64,000 bases of DNA, taken from the NCBI GenBank assembly GCA_021324755.1, contig JAJPIL010000014.1, positions 62,001 through 126,000 of the forward strand, written 5' to 3'. The notes beneath the pieces were generated by a model that worked only from the letters and a program-made list of their open reading frames with translations, was not told the origin of the DNA and searched no databases. The stretch comes from Pseudomonadota bacterium (lineage in GTDB: Bacteria; Desulfobacterota; Binatia; Binatales; Binataceae). Shown piece by piece: positions 1-9,800 of the stretch; within the stretch, counting starts at the first letter, position 1; each line of letters starts with the position of its first letter. The position numbers and the translations under genes are program-made.

Positions 1-419
1 CATAGCAATTGGTCAGTCGAGGAGCTTGCGCACGAATCGCGCAGTTTCGGAGCACATACGACCAGGCGCACCAAACGGGGAAAAGTCTCGCGCCACCTTT
101 CGTCTATACGTTTGCTAAGCACTTGGCCGTCATCAATAACCAGCGCGGCGCTAGCGAGTAATTTAAGCGCGATCGCTCGTCCGTCGGCGTGGCTTAGATC
201 GAGCGTGACACTCTGCTTGCCGCAAGCGGCGTATTGAAAAAGCACGCTTCGCTCCGGCCCAGGACGGTCCGATACGAACGGAGGACGCCAGCGCAAGGCA
301 CATCCGGTCTTGGTCGGTTCGACTAAAATTACCTCGGCGCCCAGATCTGCTAAAAACTTGCCGCAGATCGCCTGCGCCGGCTCGCTCGCAAGCTCGATTA
401 CTCTCAAACCAGAAAGCAT
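1..419 (-). CDS. CaiB/BaiF family CoA-transferase, 5' part only (cut by window edge)
   Basis: A class III CoA-transferase would move a CoA thioester between carboxylic acids. The visible part is 139 codons from an ATG at 419, open to the window edge with no stop. The N-terminus reads MLSGLRVIELASE, then GKFLADLGAEVILVEP, which is the family signature of the first Rossmann-like segment and matches the two complete homologues at 53-55 kb. The usual length is about 400 residues, so two thirds is missing to the left. No strong ribosome binding site is visible. The substrate cannot be predicted. It points the same way as the flavin oxidoreductase and hydrolase that follow at higher coordinates, but 397 bp of non-coding DNA separates them. 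Confidence 0.85.
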   Translation of the reverse strand, partial: MLSGLRVIELASEPAQAICGKFLADLGAEVILVEPTKTGCALRWRPPFVSDRPGPERSVLFQYAACGKQSVTLDLSHADGRAIALKLLASAALVIDDGQVLSKRIDERWRETFPRLVRLVVCAPKLRDSCASSSTDQLL

Positions 420-816
420 CGCGAACCGTTGACGCTAATGTCTCTACTATTCCAAAACCCGAAGCGTTTTGCGGATTCTCGCTCCCCCCACAGGCGAGTA
501 ATGAGGCGATCGCCGTCTCTGTTTAGTACGCTTGCGCTTGCCTGTCAAGCGGCCTCACGCTAACACGCCACCGGACCAGGCTGCAAAACCACTCCGTAAC
601 CCTTTGAGTCAATGCGCGAATCCGGCGAGTATCGGTGAAACCTTATCTTGCTTCAGCTGTTGACCGTCTGGTCATGCAGCCCGTAAGCCATTTCCTCTCA
701 TATCGCGGGCACGGCCGTCGCACGACGTAGCTTCTCGAGAAACCAAGCTGTCATACCGAAACCCGCCGACAAGCTCCCGTTTTCGCTCCTGATAACTTTC
801 TTGATGATTCTCACGT
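420..816. other. Intergenic region, nothing recognised
   Basis: About 400 bases lie between the CoA-transferase start and the 3' end of the flavin oxidoreductase. I see no ORF with coding character, no tRNA fold and no clear hairpin with a T-run. It must carry the promoter of the CoA-transferase, but no convincing -35/-10 pair stands out. Confidence 0.5.
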
Positions 817-2157
817 TCACATCACGCTTTCGAGGGCTTCGGCGTATGCCACCGGTTCGACTTTACCGTCTTGGCTTAGCGGCCTGCTTCCGGGTTTGCG
901 CGTAAACGGGTCGACCAAGCCGAGCTCCTTTCCTATCTCGCGAACCGCGGGCAGCACTTCGCGCCCGATCAGGCGCAGACACGTCATTCGGTCTTTGGCC
1001 GACAGAGGACCGTCTATCCAGAACGAGAAAATGCCAGGACGAAGAATTTCGAGCACCTTTCGGATGCGAGGGATCACATAGTCCGGAGTCCCCGCGATTA
1101 TCTGGAGCTCTTGGCGAGCCTGTGGGTATCCGGCGTAAATTTCTTGTTTGATCCGTTCAATTTCTTCGTCAGTTTCTTGGCCGGTGCTGCGATGGAGCGG
1201 CTTGCCGGGGAGGTTAGTTGCAGCGTTGAGGCGAGCCAGCCGGCGCGTGGCCTCCTTCGAGTTGTATCCCGGCGGAAACATCCATTCTGGGCGAGCAAAA
1301 TGAGCAAAGCCACCGCCGAACATGAACCGTTTGCCTAACTCTTCGGCGCGTTGTTGGTTCTCTCCCACGTAAACTGGCTGCATGTAGCCAAAGTTTTCCG
1401 GTCCCGCCTGATACCCTTCGCGCGCGGCCACCTGAGCATACAGCTCCCAGAGCTCTACCGTCGGCTTAAGCCGTGTCGCCAGCGCGATATATGGGTATCG
1501 GCGCTTAGCGCACCATACTACCGTGTCCGGGCTGACCAAACCGGGAATCCAGAACGGCGGATGGGGCTTTTGCAGGGGCAATACCCACGGGTTGACAAAC
1601 CGGAAATGGAAGTGCTTCCCTTCGTAACGAAACGGCCCCGGTGTTGTCCACGCTTTGATGATAAAATCGATTCCTTCTTCGAACAGTTCGCGGTTATAAG
1701 CCGGGTTCGCGTTGTTAGCAAGTTGCTCGCTACCGGCGCCTCTTACCCATCCGGGGACCAACCGACCTTTCGAGATTAGGTCGATCATCGCCAGCTCTTC
1801 GGCGAGGCGCAGCGGATTGGCAACCGTCGGTACGGGGTTTCCGAGAAGCACGATTTTGACGCGTTTGGTCGTCTTGGCGAGAATCGCAGCCTCGACGTCC
1901 ATCACTGCGCCGAGACAAAAAGGCGTGCCATGATGCTCGTTCAGCATTACGCCGTCAAATCCCAACTCTTCGGAGTAAATCTTCTCGTCCAGGTATTGGT
2001 TCAAAAGCGCGCTTCCGTGGTGCGGGTCGAAAAACGAGTTGGGCATGCCGAAGAAGCTGCGCCTGCGGATTATCTCGTTTTCCAGGCGTCTGTGCTTCTC
2101 AGGCTCGACTTCCGGGTCATAATGATATGCTCGCTCGGTAAACCACATTATGTGCAT
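817..2157 (-). CDS. LLM-class flavin-dependent oxidoreductase (luciferase-like monooxygenase)
   Basis: A 446-residue member of the bacterial luciferase-like superfamily. These enzymes use reduced flavin and O2 to oxidise organic substrates or, in the F420 branch, act as reductases. Seen in the sequence: the family segment LNEHHG near residue 72, a beta-strand-rich core with LLGNPVPTVANPLRLAEELAM, the SKGRLVPGWVRGAG segment near residue 130, and the C-terminal FSFWIDGPLS strand. Length fits the longer luciferase-like monooxygenases. The ATG at 2157 follows a GGGGGAAC ribosome binding site. It is 34 bp downstream of an alpha/beta hydrolase on the same strand, so the two are probably cotranscribed and may act one after the other on the same compound. 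The substrate is unknown. Confidence 0.85.
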   Translation of the reverse strand: MHIMWFTERAYHYDPEVEPEKHRRLENEIIRRRSFFGMPNSFFDPHHGSALLNQYLDEKIYSEELGFDGVMLNEHHGTPFCLGAVMDVEAAILAKTTKRVKIVLLGNPVPTVANPLRLAEELAMIDLISKGRLVPGWVRGAGSEQLANNANPAYNRELFEEGIDFIIKAWTTPGPFRYEGKHFHFRFVNPWVLPLQKPHPPFWIPGLVSPDTVVWCAKRRYPYIALATRLKPTVELWELYAQVAAREGYQAGPENFGYMQPVYVGENQQRAEELGKRFMFGGGFAHFARPEWMFPPGYNSKEATRRLARLNAATNLPGKPLHRSTGQETDEEIERIKQEIYAGYPQARQELQIIAGTPDYVIPRIRKVLEILRPGIFSFWIDGPLSAKDRMTCLRLIGREVLPAVREIGKELGLVDPFTRKPGSRPLSQDGKVEPVAYAEALESVM

Positions 2158-2191
2158 AGTCGTTCCCCCAAGCCGCTGGGACTGTCGTCAG

Positions 2192-2989
2192 CTAACTTAA
2201 AAAACTTCGTACTTCGCGTAGAAACTCGTCCGTTTTTTCGATTTCCGGTCGGTGGCCACACCCTTCCAGTGTAACCAGGCGGCTTTGTTTGATCGCCGCG
2301 GCATAAAGCTCGCCGGCGTTCAACGGCACGACATTGTCTTGCCGTCCCCAGATAAGGAGCGTGGGCAGATCGGTTACAGCCTTGAGCAGGTGCGGCAAGC
2401 TAGGGTTATAGGCGTACGGTTGCCAGGCAAGCCTGGCCGTCTGCGCTCGCGCATCCTCGAACGCCTCAAACTGCTCCGGCGTTGGGGCGCCGCCGTACAG
2501 CTCTTTAAACTCGGGCGTAGTTTGCGGATTCAACACGGTAGCGGCCAAGTATGCGCGAGCTGTCACCTTGAACATGTCCATTATCTCGCCCACCGCCGGT
2601 CTTATTCCCATCGGCGCCACCAGTATCAGCCGCGGAAAAAGCTTCGGGTCGTTCGCCACCATCTCGGCGCCAACCCATCCACCGAACGAGAAACCGATCG
2701 CGCCTGCGTTTGCCGCTAAATTCTCGCGAACGTACCAGCCATAGAAGCAAGCTAGGTCGCGAACATTAGTCATCCATTCTCGTTGTGGCGAGCGGCCGAA
2801 GCCTGGATGCATCGGAATTACGAGCCGATATTCCTTGCCGAGTTCCCGATGCCATCGCAAAATTCCGGGATGACCCAACTCTTCATGCAGCACGAGAAGG
2901 GGCCTGCCCTCACCCACCTCGACTACGAATAGATCTTCTTCGGCAAAGCGAACTTTGCGCTCCTTCCAGCTGACGTTGTCTCCCGCCAT
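2192..2989 (-). CDS. Alpha/beta hydrolase
   Basis: A 265-residue cytoplasmic alpha/beta-hydrolase fold enzyme with no signal peptide. The nucleophile elbow is GFSFGG with Ser101. The likely acid is Asp218 in WGRQDNVVP and the general base is His246 in GCGHRPEIEK, giving a full triad. HPGFGRS near residue 61 is the typical oxyanion-loop region. It is the first gene of the probable two-gene unit with the flavin monooxygenase downstream. A hydrolase after a monooxygenase is common in degradation of ring or ester compounds (Baeyer-Villiger-like or meta-cleavage products), but the substrate here is inference only. Confidence 0.85.
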   Translation of the reverse strand: MAGDNVSWKERKVRFAEEDLFVVEVGEGRPLLVLHEELGHPGILRWHRELGKEYRLVIPMHPGFGRSPQREWMTNVRDLACFYGWYVRENLAANAGAIGFSFGGWVGAEMVANDPKLFPRLILVAPMGIRPAVGEIMDMFKVTARAYLAATVLNPQTTPEFKELYGGAPTPEQFEAFEDARAQTARLAWQPYAYNPSLPHLLKAVTDLPTLLIWGRQDNVVPLNAGELYAAAIKQSRLVTLEGCGHRPEIEKTDEFLREVRSFLS

Positions 2990-3153
2990 GAGACTATTTA
3001 GCTATCCGCTATTTCGCGACTCGTCAACACATCAAGCCCTTAAAGTGTAAACAACCCGAGCCGTTGCACCGCAGTAAGGAGTGCATCGGTGATAAGTAGT
3101 TCGCGCCACAAGGCCAGGCATAACAAGCCCCAGCACATATGTTACACCGCTTT

Positions 3154-4821
3154 CTAAAACGCCTGAAACGGTTGCGCCACGAACTTCGGAGGCAAATGCG
3201 TAGCCAAAAATGGACCGTACATCACAACGACAAGCAGCAGCGACAGAGCCGTCCAGTAAGCCAGACGGTCCAGCGAGGGTTGCCATCCTTCCCTCAACGG
3301 CTCCTCGATCGTTTCAGCAAACGGGATATCCGCAACTGTTTGCTTCTCGCCAAATAGTACCGTCATCGCCATTACTACAAAAAACAGGGCCCCGCCGATA
3401 AACATCAATGCCCCGCCGATTCCGGTTAAAATCCCAGCAAGTCTCCACCCGGCCGGCTCGGCATACGGGATCAACGAGATTGCAGTACGCCGCGGCATCC
3501 CGGCAAGCCCGCCAGAGATCAAACCGCGCGCAAAGATAAGCACACCCACAAAGTAAAAGTACGCCTGCGCGATCGCTAGCTTTCGCCCCCACAGCCGTTT
3601 TCCCTCTAAAAACGGCACGAGCCAATAGCATATTCCCATTATCGACAGGGCTACGGCCGAGCCCACGGTAAGATGGAAATGGCCCGGAACGAAACTCGTG
3701 TTGTGGATCTCGAGGTTCATGTTATAGCTTGCGTTCATCAGCCCCGTGATCCCGCCAGGAAGAAAAGTAAGCATCGCCAATATCTGCGCGGTCACCGAGG
3801 GATCGCTCCACGGAAGCTTGAAGAACCAGCCCAGCAACCCACGGCCGCCAGCTCGGCGACCGCCGATCTCGAGAGCATACATTACGGAAAAAGCCGTTAA
3901 CAGACTGGGCATGAAGAGTGCAAAAGTCAGTACCGCGGTGACAAACTTGATGCCGTGCGAAAGCTCCGGATCGACGTATTGATGGTGCATCCCGACGGGA
4001 AGAATGCAGAGAAAAAGCAAGAAAGCGATCCGAGCGATCGCGTCACTGAAAAGCGCGCCTCCAACCTGGCGCGGAATCATCGTGTACCACGAGATGTAAA
4101 CAGGCAGCAACCAGTAGTACACAATCGGGTGGCCGGTGTACCAAAAAAGCGTGCGGCTCAGCATAGGAGCCGCGCCTGGAAGCAGGCCGAGCGACCAGGG
4201 CAACAATAGGAAAACGTCTTCTGTGCCGACTCCAAGCGAAGAGATGTCCCAGAAGATATAGGTAACGACCGCCATGAAAGCCATCAGGGGCACGCGTTCG
4301 CCCGGATGCTCCTTGCGCCACCGATGCAAACTGACGAAAAGATTGACCGAGGTTATCCAGGTGCTTATGACTACCAGTGCTAGCCCCAGGTAAAAGGTCC
4401 AGTGCGCCTGAAGAGGCGCGTAAAACGTGTACAGCACGCTCGACTTACCCGAGAAGATCGAGCCCGCCGTAAGCACCGTTCCCACCGCGAGCGACCAAAA
4501 CGCCGCATGCAACAGTGCCGTGCTGAGTGGACGATTTAGCGCCCGGGATAGCGCGAGCGAAACGAAGCCGTTTGCGAAGGCGAAGGTAAAGATAATTGCG
4601 TTGAACACACCGTGCGCGGTCAGACCCTGGTAGTAGGTGCGCATGCCGGGATAGTACTTGAAAATGTCGATGTGGGCGTAGTTTAGCGCCTGCGCCAGGC
4701 CATTGGTCACGCCGAAGGCAAGCGCCACCAGACCGACATAAATCGTGTACGCTATAAGGCGCCGATGAGTGTTAGGAAGTTCGAATTTGCCATTAGGTTC
4801 AAAAACAACAGCCGCGCTCAT
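3154..4821 (-). CDS. cbaA: B-type (ba3-like) heme-copper oxidase subunit I
   Basis: Catalytic subunit of a terminal oxidase that reduces O2 to water and pumps protons across the cytoplasmic membrane. At 555 residues with about 13 hydrophobic segments it fits the B family. Metal ligands can all be placed: low-spin heme His70 (LTAHGVFNA) and His383, CuB His231 with the cross-linked Tyr235 (GHPIVYYW), CuB His279-His280 (GMHHQYVDP), and high-spin heme His381 (FVPGHFHLTVGSA). The HNTSFVPGHFH segment is characteristic of Thermus-type ba3 oxidases, not A or cbb3 types. The start overlaps the subunit II stop by 4 bp (ATGA), so translation is coupled. B-type enzymes usually have high O2 affinity, which suggests life at low oxygen. 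Confidence 0.95.
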   Translation of the reverse strand: MSAAVVFEPNGKFELPNTHRRLIAYTIYVGLVALAFGVTNGLAQALNYAHIDIFKYYPGMRTYYQGLTAHGVFNAIIFTFAFANGFVSLALSRALNRPLSTALLHAAFWSLAVGTVLTAGSIFSGKSSVLYTFYAPLQAHWTFYLGLALVVISTWITSVNLFVSLHRWRKEHPGERVPLMAFMAVVTYIFWDISSLGVGTEDVFLLLPWSLGLLPGAAPMLSRTLFWYTGHPIVYYWLLPVYISWYTMIPRQVGGALFSDAIARIAFLLFLCILPVGMHHQYVDPELSHGIKFVTAVLTFALFMPSLLTAFSVMYALEIGGRRAGGRGLLGWFFKLPWSDPSVTAQILAMLTFLPGGITGLMNASYNMNLEIHNTSFVPGHFHLTVGSAVALSIMGICYWLVPFLEGKRLWGRKLAIAQAYFYFVGVLIFARGLISGGLAGMPRRTAISLIPYAEPAGWRLAGILTGIGGALMFIGGALFFVVMAMTVLFGEKQTVADIPFAETIEEPLREGWQPSLDRLAYWTALSLLLVVVMYGPFLATHLPPKFVAQPFQAF

Positions 4822-5300
4822 TTGACAACCACCTTCCCTGCCATCGTATGGTGCAACAGGCCGCAGTATTCGTGGCAGATAAGCAAGTACGTGCCGGGCT
4901 TGTCGAAGCGGTAAGTTATGACGGAAATTTGACCAGGAATAACCATCGTGTTGACCCTAGTGCCTGGGATGAAAAACCCGTGTGTCACGTCGGCCGACGT
5001 AACCCGAAACGTCACCTCTGCGCCGGCGGGCAGATCGAATTCCGAAGGTAAGAAACTCCACGCTGAGGCTATCACTACCGCCTCATACTTGTTCTTGGCG
5101 ATTTGTCTCAATCCAGGCGTGTTGAACGGTGGCGTTTCAAGAACCGCCGAAGCAAGGTTTTGGCCTGGTTTAACGGGGATAACCTCCCGGTGCGACGGTA
5201 AATTGATTCCAAGCCCAATGGCAGCGTAACCAACCGCAATTAAGAGCAGAACCAGTACGGCTGCGGAGATTGCCGCGAAGATTTTTTCGTAGACAGCCAC
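4818..5300 (-). CDS. cbaB: B-type cytochrome c oxidase subunit II (CuA subunit)
   Basis: A 160-residue protein with one N-terminal membrane anchor (about residues 8-30) and a periplasmic cupredoxin domain that takes electrons from cytochrome c. The binuclear CuA centre is complete: His107, Cys142, Glu144, Cys146, His150 and Met153 in ICHEYCGLLHHTM. The short form with a single membrane helix is typical of ba3 oxidases. The start is GTG at 5300, behind GGAGGTAAAA, a site that overlaps the stop region of the small subunit IIa gene directly upstream. It lies inside the oxidase operon with subunit I overlapping its end by 4 bp. Confidence 0.95.
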   Translation of the reverse strand: MAVYEKIFAAISAAVLVLLLIAVGYAAIGLGINLPSHREVIPVKPGQNLASAVLETPPFNTPGLRQIAKNKYEAVVIASAWSFLPSEFDLPAGAEVTFRVTSADVTHGFFIPGTRVNTMVIPGQISVITYRFDKPGTYLLICHEYCGLLHHTMAGKVVVK

Positions 5301-5302
5301 TT

Positions 5303-5461
5303 TTACCTCCGAAGCAGCTCAAGGTACATCACGCCCCACATTCCTATCAGTATCGCCAAGTAAACGGTCATCACGAACAGCGTTCCCACAGGCGGCGGTA
5401 TGTGGTCACTGGCGTCTATGTACTTTTGATCCTCCGGAACTCTCCTATCGACAGAATCCAT
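5303..5461 (-). CDS. cbaD: Cytochrome c oxidase subunit IIa-like single-helix protein
   Basis: A 52-residue ORF between the small membrane gene and subunit II. The ATG at 5461 follows AGAGGGCAAAGCG, and the stop TAA is 2 bp before the GTG of subunit II. The protein has a soluble N-terminus, then PPPVGTLF and one hydrophobic helix (about residues 26-48) ending in LELLRR. In Thermus ba3 oxidase, subunit IIa is a single helix that replaces one of the two helices of ordinary subunit II. Position and shape both match that role. It is below the size cut-off of most gene callers. Confidence 0.82.
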   Translation of the reverse strand: MDSVDRRVPEDQKYIDASDHIPPPVGTLFVMTVYLAILIGMWGVMYLELLRR

Positions 5462-5562
5462 CGCTTTGCCCTCTTTTCTCTGCTATCGTGTATCGCGGTT
5501 GTACTCGGCCCTTGCAGGCGCCACCAGACGATCCCGCGCATACCTTTGTCACCCGCGATTTT

Positions 5563-5772
5563 TCAATGGGTGACTTCCATGGTTTTCTCGATACTATGCC
5601 CGAACCAGCTCGCAACAACCAAAAAAGCAAAAGCCAGTATCGAAGACGTCAAGACCGATCCCAACCCAACATGTCCAGCCAGTAATTTGTCGACCACGTA
5701 CCAGATGTAAAAAGCAAGTGGCGAGGCAATCACCAAAAAAAGCGCCATTGAGCCTGCGATCTTCATCCTCAT
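5563..5772 (-). CDS. Small two-helix membrane protein upstream of oxidase genes
   Basis: About 69 residues from the ATG at 5772; the same frame is open up to 5871 but the extra N-terminus is not hydrophobic and looks non-coding. Two hydrophobic segments are visible: SMALFLVIASPLAFYIWYV and GSVLTSSILAFAFLVVASWF, with HSIEKTMEVTH at the C-terminus. No family is recognised. It is 101 bp upstream of subunit IIa in the same direction, so it may be an accessory or assembly subunit of the oxidase. The start is not fixed by a good ribosome binding site. Confidence 0.5.
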   Translation of the reverse strand: MRMKIAGSMALFLVIASPLAFYIWYVVDKLLAGHVGLGSVLTSSILAFAFLVVASWFGHSIEKTMEVTH

Positions 5773-6062
5773 AAATTTGACGCGAAATCCGCTCCCACTC
5801 GCGTTGCCACGAAGAATTTGTCCCTGATTAGTCGGAAAAGGCGTGAAATTCGGAGGACACGTGCCAGACAAAAGCGGCGACTATCTTTCAGCACTAGCGT
5901 CATGCGGTTTAGCGCTTTGCTCGAAAGCGATAGCGGGCGAAAGTTGAAATGGGGTGACGCTACCATTCCTGCTTTACAGCAAGTCGCATAAACTAAACTA
6001 GCTTAGGTCGAGTATAGTATGCAACATGCATTGAAGCTTTGAAGTGATCTGCGTGATGGAAA

Positions 6063-6875
6063 TTATGATCGGGAGTTCAGTCTGTTATTCGAAGCAGTAT
6101 TAACTTTCTTGCTCGCTTGGCAGGCTGACGATCCGGATGGCGTTGCGGAATTCGTCTTCTCCACCGGAAGCTTGGCAGCGGCCCATTCAGGAAAACCTTC
6201 AGCCAGGCGGCGTGCCTGCTTGCCGGCCTTGCGAAGAATATCGATCGCGCGGTCGGCCAGAAGACAATAAGGCCCACGGCAGTATGCCACAATTTCCTTG
6301 CGTTCGGGTAGCTCCCGCACGCGAGTCTCAAGTTCGTCCAGTGGTATCGAAAGAGCACCCGGTATGTGTCCGGCGAGGTACTCCTTTAGAGGGCGCACGT
6401 CTATTACTACGACCTCGCGTCGCTTCAACTTGTCGAGGAGTTCCGCCGCGCTGAGGGGTTGTATTTCGTGTAGCTCAGCGAGAAAAGTTCGCAAGATGCG
6501 ACCCAATTCGCCAAGACGTTTCTCGCCCAGAGTGCGAATGGCTTTGAGCAACCCCAAGACTTCGGAATCGGAAAGCCTATAATACACGTACAGGCCACGC
6601 TTAGTCGCTTCAACCAGTCCCACATTGCGAAGCACTTGAAGATGCTGTGATACGTTCGCTATCGAAAGCCGTGATTCCTCGGCAAGCTCCTCGACCGAGC
6701 GCTCGGTCTGCGCTAAAAGCTCGAGTAGCTTGAGCCGTTGCTTGTTGCCGACGGCTTTGCCGATCCTGGCTAGCTGTTCAAAAATCAGGTCCTGAATCGA
6801 TTCAAAGATGTGCTGTTTATCTCGCGCCGGGCCATGTGGCGATCCAGATTCGGCGGTTGAATGTAAAGACTTCAT
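6063..6875 (-). CDS. ArsR-family repressor fused to a rhodanese domain
   Basis: A 270-residue two-domain regulator. Residues about 27-110 form an ArsR/SmtB winged helix (KAVGNKQRLKLLELLA, then the recognition region LSIANVSQHLQVLRNVGLV). Residues about 140-235 form a rhodanese domain with VVVIDVRPLKEYLAGHIPGA and the active-site loop CRGPYC. There is no cysteine in the winged helix, so sulfur or metal sensing through the classic ArsR site is unlikely; the rhodanese cysteines are the probable sensor. The C-terminal tail after about residue 240 is Ser/Asn-rich and looks disordered. It is the last gene of the efflux operon, 12 bp after the RND pump gene, so it probably controls that operon in a feedback loop. 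Related fusions respond to reactive sulfur or metalloids; the inducer here is unknown. Confidence 0.88.
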   Translation of the reverse strand: MKSLHSTAESGSPHGPARDKQHIFESIQDLIFEQLARIGKAVGNKQRLKLLELLAQTERSVEELAEESRLSIANVSQHLQVLRNVGLVEATKRGLYVYYRLSDSEVLGLLKAIRTLGEKRLGELGRILRTFLAELHEIQPLSAAELLDKLKRREVVVIDVRPLKEYLAGHIPGALSIPLDELETRVRELPERKEIVAYCRGPYCLLADRAIDILRKAGKQARRLAEGFPEWAAAKLPVEKTNSATPSGSSACQASKKVNTASNNRLNSRS

Positions 6876-6887
6876 TTTCGGACCCGA

Positions 6888-9800
6888 TTAGTCGTGATTA
6901 GTAAAGACAGTGTCTTTGTGGCGATAAACTAGGTAGTAAATTACTGGGACAACAAGTAATGTAAAGCCGGTAGACGCGAATATCCCGAAGATAAATGACC
7001 AGGCGAGACCGGAAAAAATTGGGTCGAGCGTGATCACTACCGACCCCAGTACCGCGGCGCTAGCCGTCAATACGATCGGGCGCAGGCGTACTTCGCCGGA
7101 TTGAAGGATCGCTTCTTTCAAAGGAAGCCCGCGCGCGAGGCCGTGATGGATAAAATCGATCAAAATGATCGAATTGCGAACGACGATACCGGCTAACGCG
7201 ATCATCCCGATCATCGCCGTGGCGGTGAAAAAAGTCGGGTCAGGATAGCCTCCTACCGGACGGTTGGTAAGCAGGTTGAGGATGAAAAATCCGGGCATAA
7301 TTCCAATCAATGTAAGCGGAATCGCCGCCATTATGATCAGCGGCATCACCATCGACTCGGTTTGACCGACAAGCAAAACGTAGATTAAGAAGAGCGCGGC
7401 GCCAAAGGCGATACCAAGGTCGCGAAAAACCTGAACCGTAATGTGCCACTCGCCTTCTCCGGTCCAGCTTATCGTGAAACCAGGGGGAATTATTTTGCTC
7501 GCGCGATTCTGCAACCAGAGCACTTCGTTAACCGGGCTGATGCCTGCCGTCCCAGCCATCACCATCGCAACGCGCCTTAGATCTTTGTGGTAGATCGGTT
7601 GCTCTTCGGTCCGGTAGCGTATTGTGCCCAACTCACTTATTGGAACCAGAGTTCCTGTCAGACTGCGCACCTTAAGCGCCGTCAGGCTCTGCACGGACGA
7701 ACGAGCGGCGCGCGGGAGCCGAAGGTCGATCAAAAGCGGATTTCGCTCCGAATCGATGTGCACTGAGCCGGGGTATTCGCCGGCGAGCGCAATAGCCAAG
7801 GTGCGCGCGACCTCCTCCGTGGAGATACCGTTGAGGGCAGCCTTTTGGCGGTCGAGTTCGAAGTCGAACCGGGGTTGAGGATCGACGCTAAAATCGGCGG
7901 GCGATACTAGGCCGCCGGTGCGGGCAAAAAGTTCTTTGACCCGACGGCTTACTTTAATCAACTCGCCATATTCGGTGGCGGGCGGCGGGTAAATTTCCGC
8001 CACTACGGAAGCGAGAACCGGAGGCCCAGGCGGCGTTTCAACTAATTTGGCCAGTTTAACGTGGTCGCGTTTAGCGATCGCGGCTATCAGCGGCTGTAAG
8101 CGCAGCGCAATCTCGTGCGATCCTTCAAGCCGTTTGTTCTTCGGGGCAAGGTTGATACGAATGTCGGCCTGCCAGGGAAACGAACGCATGTAGTAGTGGC
8201 GCACCATCCCGTTGAAATCGAACGGCGAAGCCGTGCCAACGTAAGCCTCAAAATCGGTAACCTCGTTGACACGGGAAAGCAGTTCTTCAAAATCGCGTAC
8301 CACCGCGTTGGTGACCTCCAGGGGCGTCCCTTCGGGCATATCGATCACCAAATCGAGCTCGTTTTTATTGTCGAACGGAAGCATCTTTACTGGCACAAGG
8401 CCGGTGGCGACGAGGGCGACCGAAAGGACGAGGGCCGCCACAATAGCTAACAGGAAAAGCCGCGCTCGCCAGACGTTATCCAGAAGCGGTTTTAACAGCC
8501 GTCTGTACCAAGCTCGCACCCAGGCCGCCTCCTGCACCTCGCCCGTCGCCGGCGCTTCGTAGTACTCGCGACTTAGCAAATGGTAGGCTGCCCAAGGCGT
8601 GATCGTAAACGCCACCACCAACGACATCAGCATCGCCATCGGTACGTTGAAAGGCATCGGCCGCATGTACGGGCCCATCATCCCGGTCACGAAAAGCATG
8701 GGGATGAAGGCCACGATCACGGTGAAAGTGGCAAGGATCGTGGGCGGTCGCACTTCGTCTACCGCGATGAGCGTTGCTTCGCGCGGTGGCGCTTCTTTTA
8801 GCATGAAGTGGCGATGGATGTTCTCGACGTCGACGATCGGGTCGTCGACGAGCAGGCCAAGCGACAAGATCAGCGCAAACAGGGTAACGCGATTTATCGT
8901 GTAGCCGACCAGCAGATTGCCCAGCAGCGTGATAGAAAGCGTAACCGGCACTGCGATCGCGACGATGAATGCTTCGCGCAGCCCGAGCGAAAAGGCGAGC
9001 AACACCACGATGATCACGACCGCAATAAGTAGTTCGCGGACTAGTTCGTTGACCTTTTCGTTGGCCGTCTCCCCGTAGTTGCGCGTGACCAGCACCCCCA
9101 CGTTAGACGGAATTGCAAGCTCGCGCAGCGCTTCGACCTTTTGGAGCAGACCCTCGGCTACCTTGACGGCGTTGGTCCCATGACGTTTTGCGAATGCGAT
9201 CGTGACGGCCGGGTAGATCGTGCCTCGCCGTGGCACCGTGCGCAGCGGAAGCTGGCCCGGTTCGGTGAGAAGCAAATTGGCCGCCGGGCCGAAGCCAATA
9301 TTAGTGTAAGTCGTCGGTTCGGAGGGGCCGTCGATAATGTCGGCGACTTGATTCAGATAAACCGGTTGCCCGTTATGCACTCCCACGACCAGCTCTCGCA
9401 CCTCGCTCGAGCTGCGTAAAAACGGGCCGCTGTCGAAGACGAATTCCCGGTTTTCCCGAGAAAAACTGCCAGCTCGAAGGTTAACGTCGGCGCCCCTGAG
9501 CGCGCGCTCGACTTCGAGGATGGTAAGGTCGTGGCCGGCAAGACGAGCGGGATCGAGAAGCACCCGCAGCTGACGAGGACGGCCTCCCACGACAAAAGAC
9601 TGACCCGTATCTTCAACTGACTGCATCCGGTGAACGATTTCGTCGGCGATCCGCCTCAGTCCCGCATCGTCCACGCTCGCGCTGTAAAGAGTGACAGTAA
9701 CGATCGGCACGTCGTCGATGCTGACCGGCTTGACGATCCATCCCGTTACCCCGGGCGGAACCGCGTCGCGATTAGATTCCAGCTTGTTGTAAATTTCAAC

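Noticed and set aside
5337-5497. Alternative frame MRGIVWWRLQGP overlapping subunit IIa
   Set aside because: The subunit IIa frame has a membrane helix, a good ribosome binding site and the right place; this frame has none.
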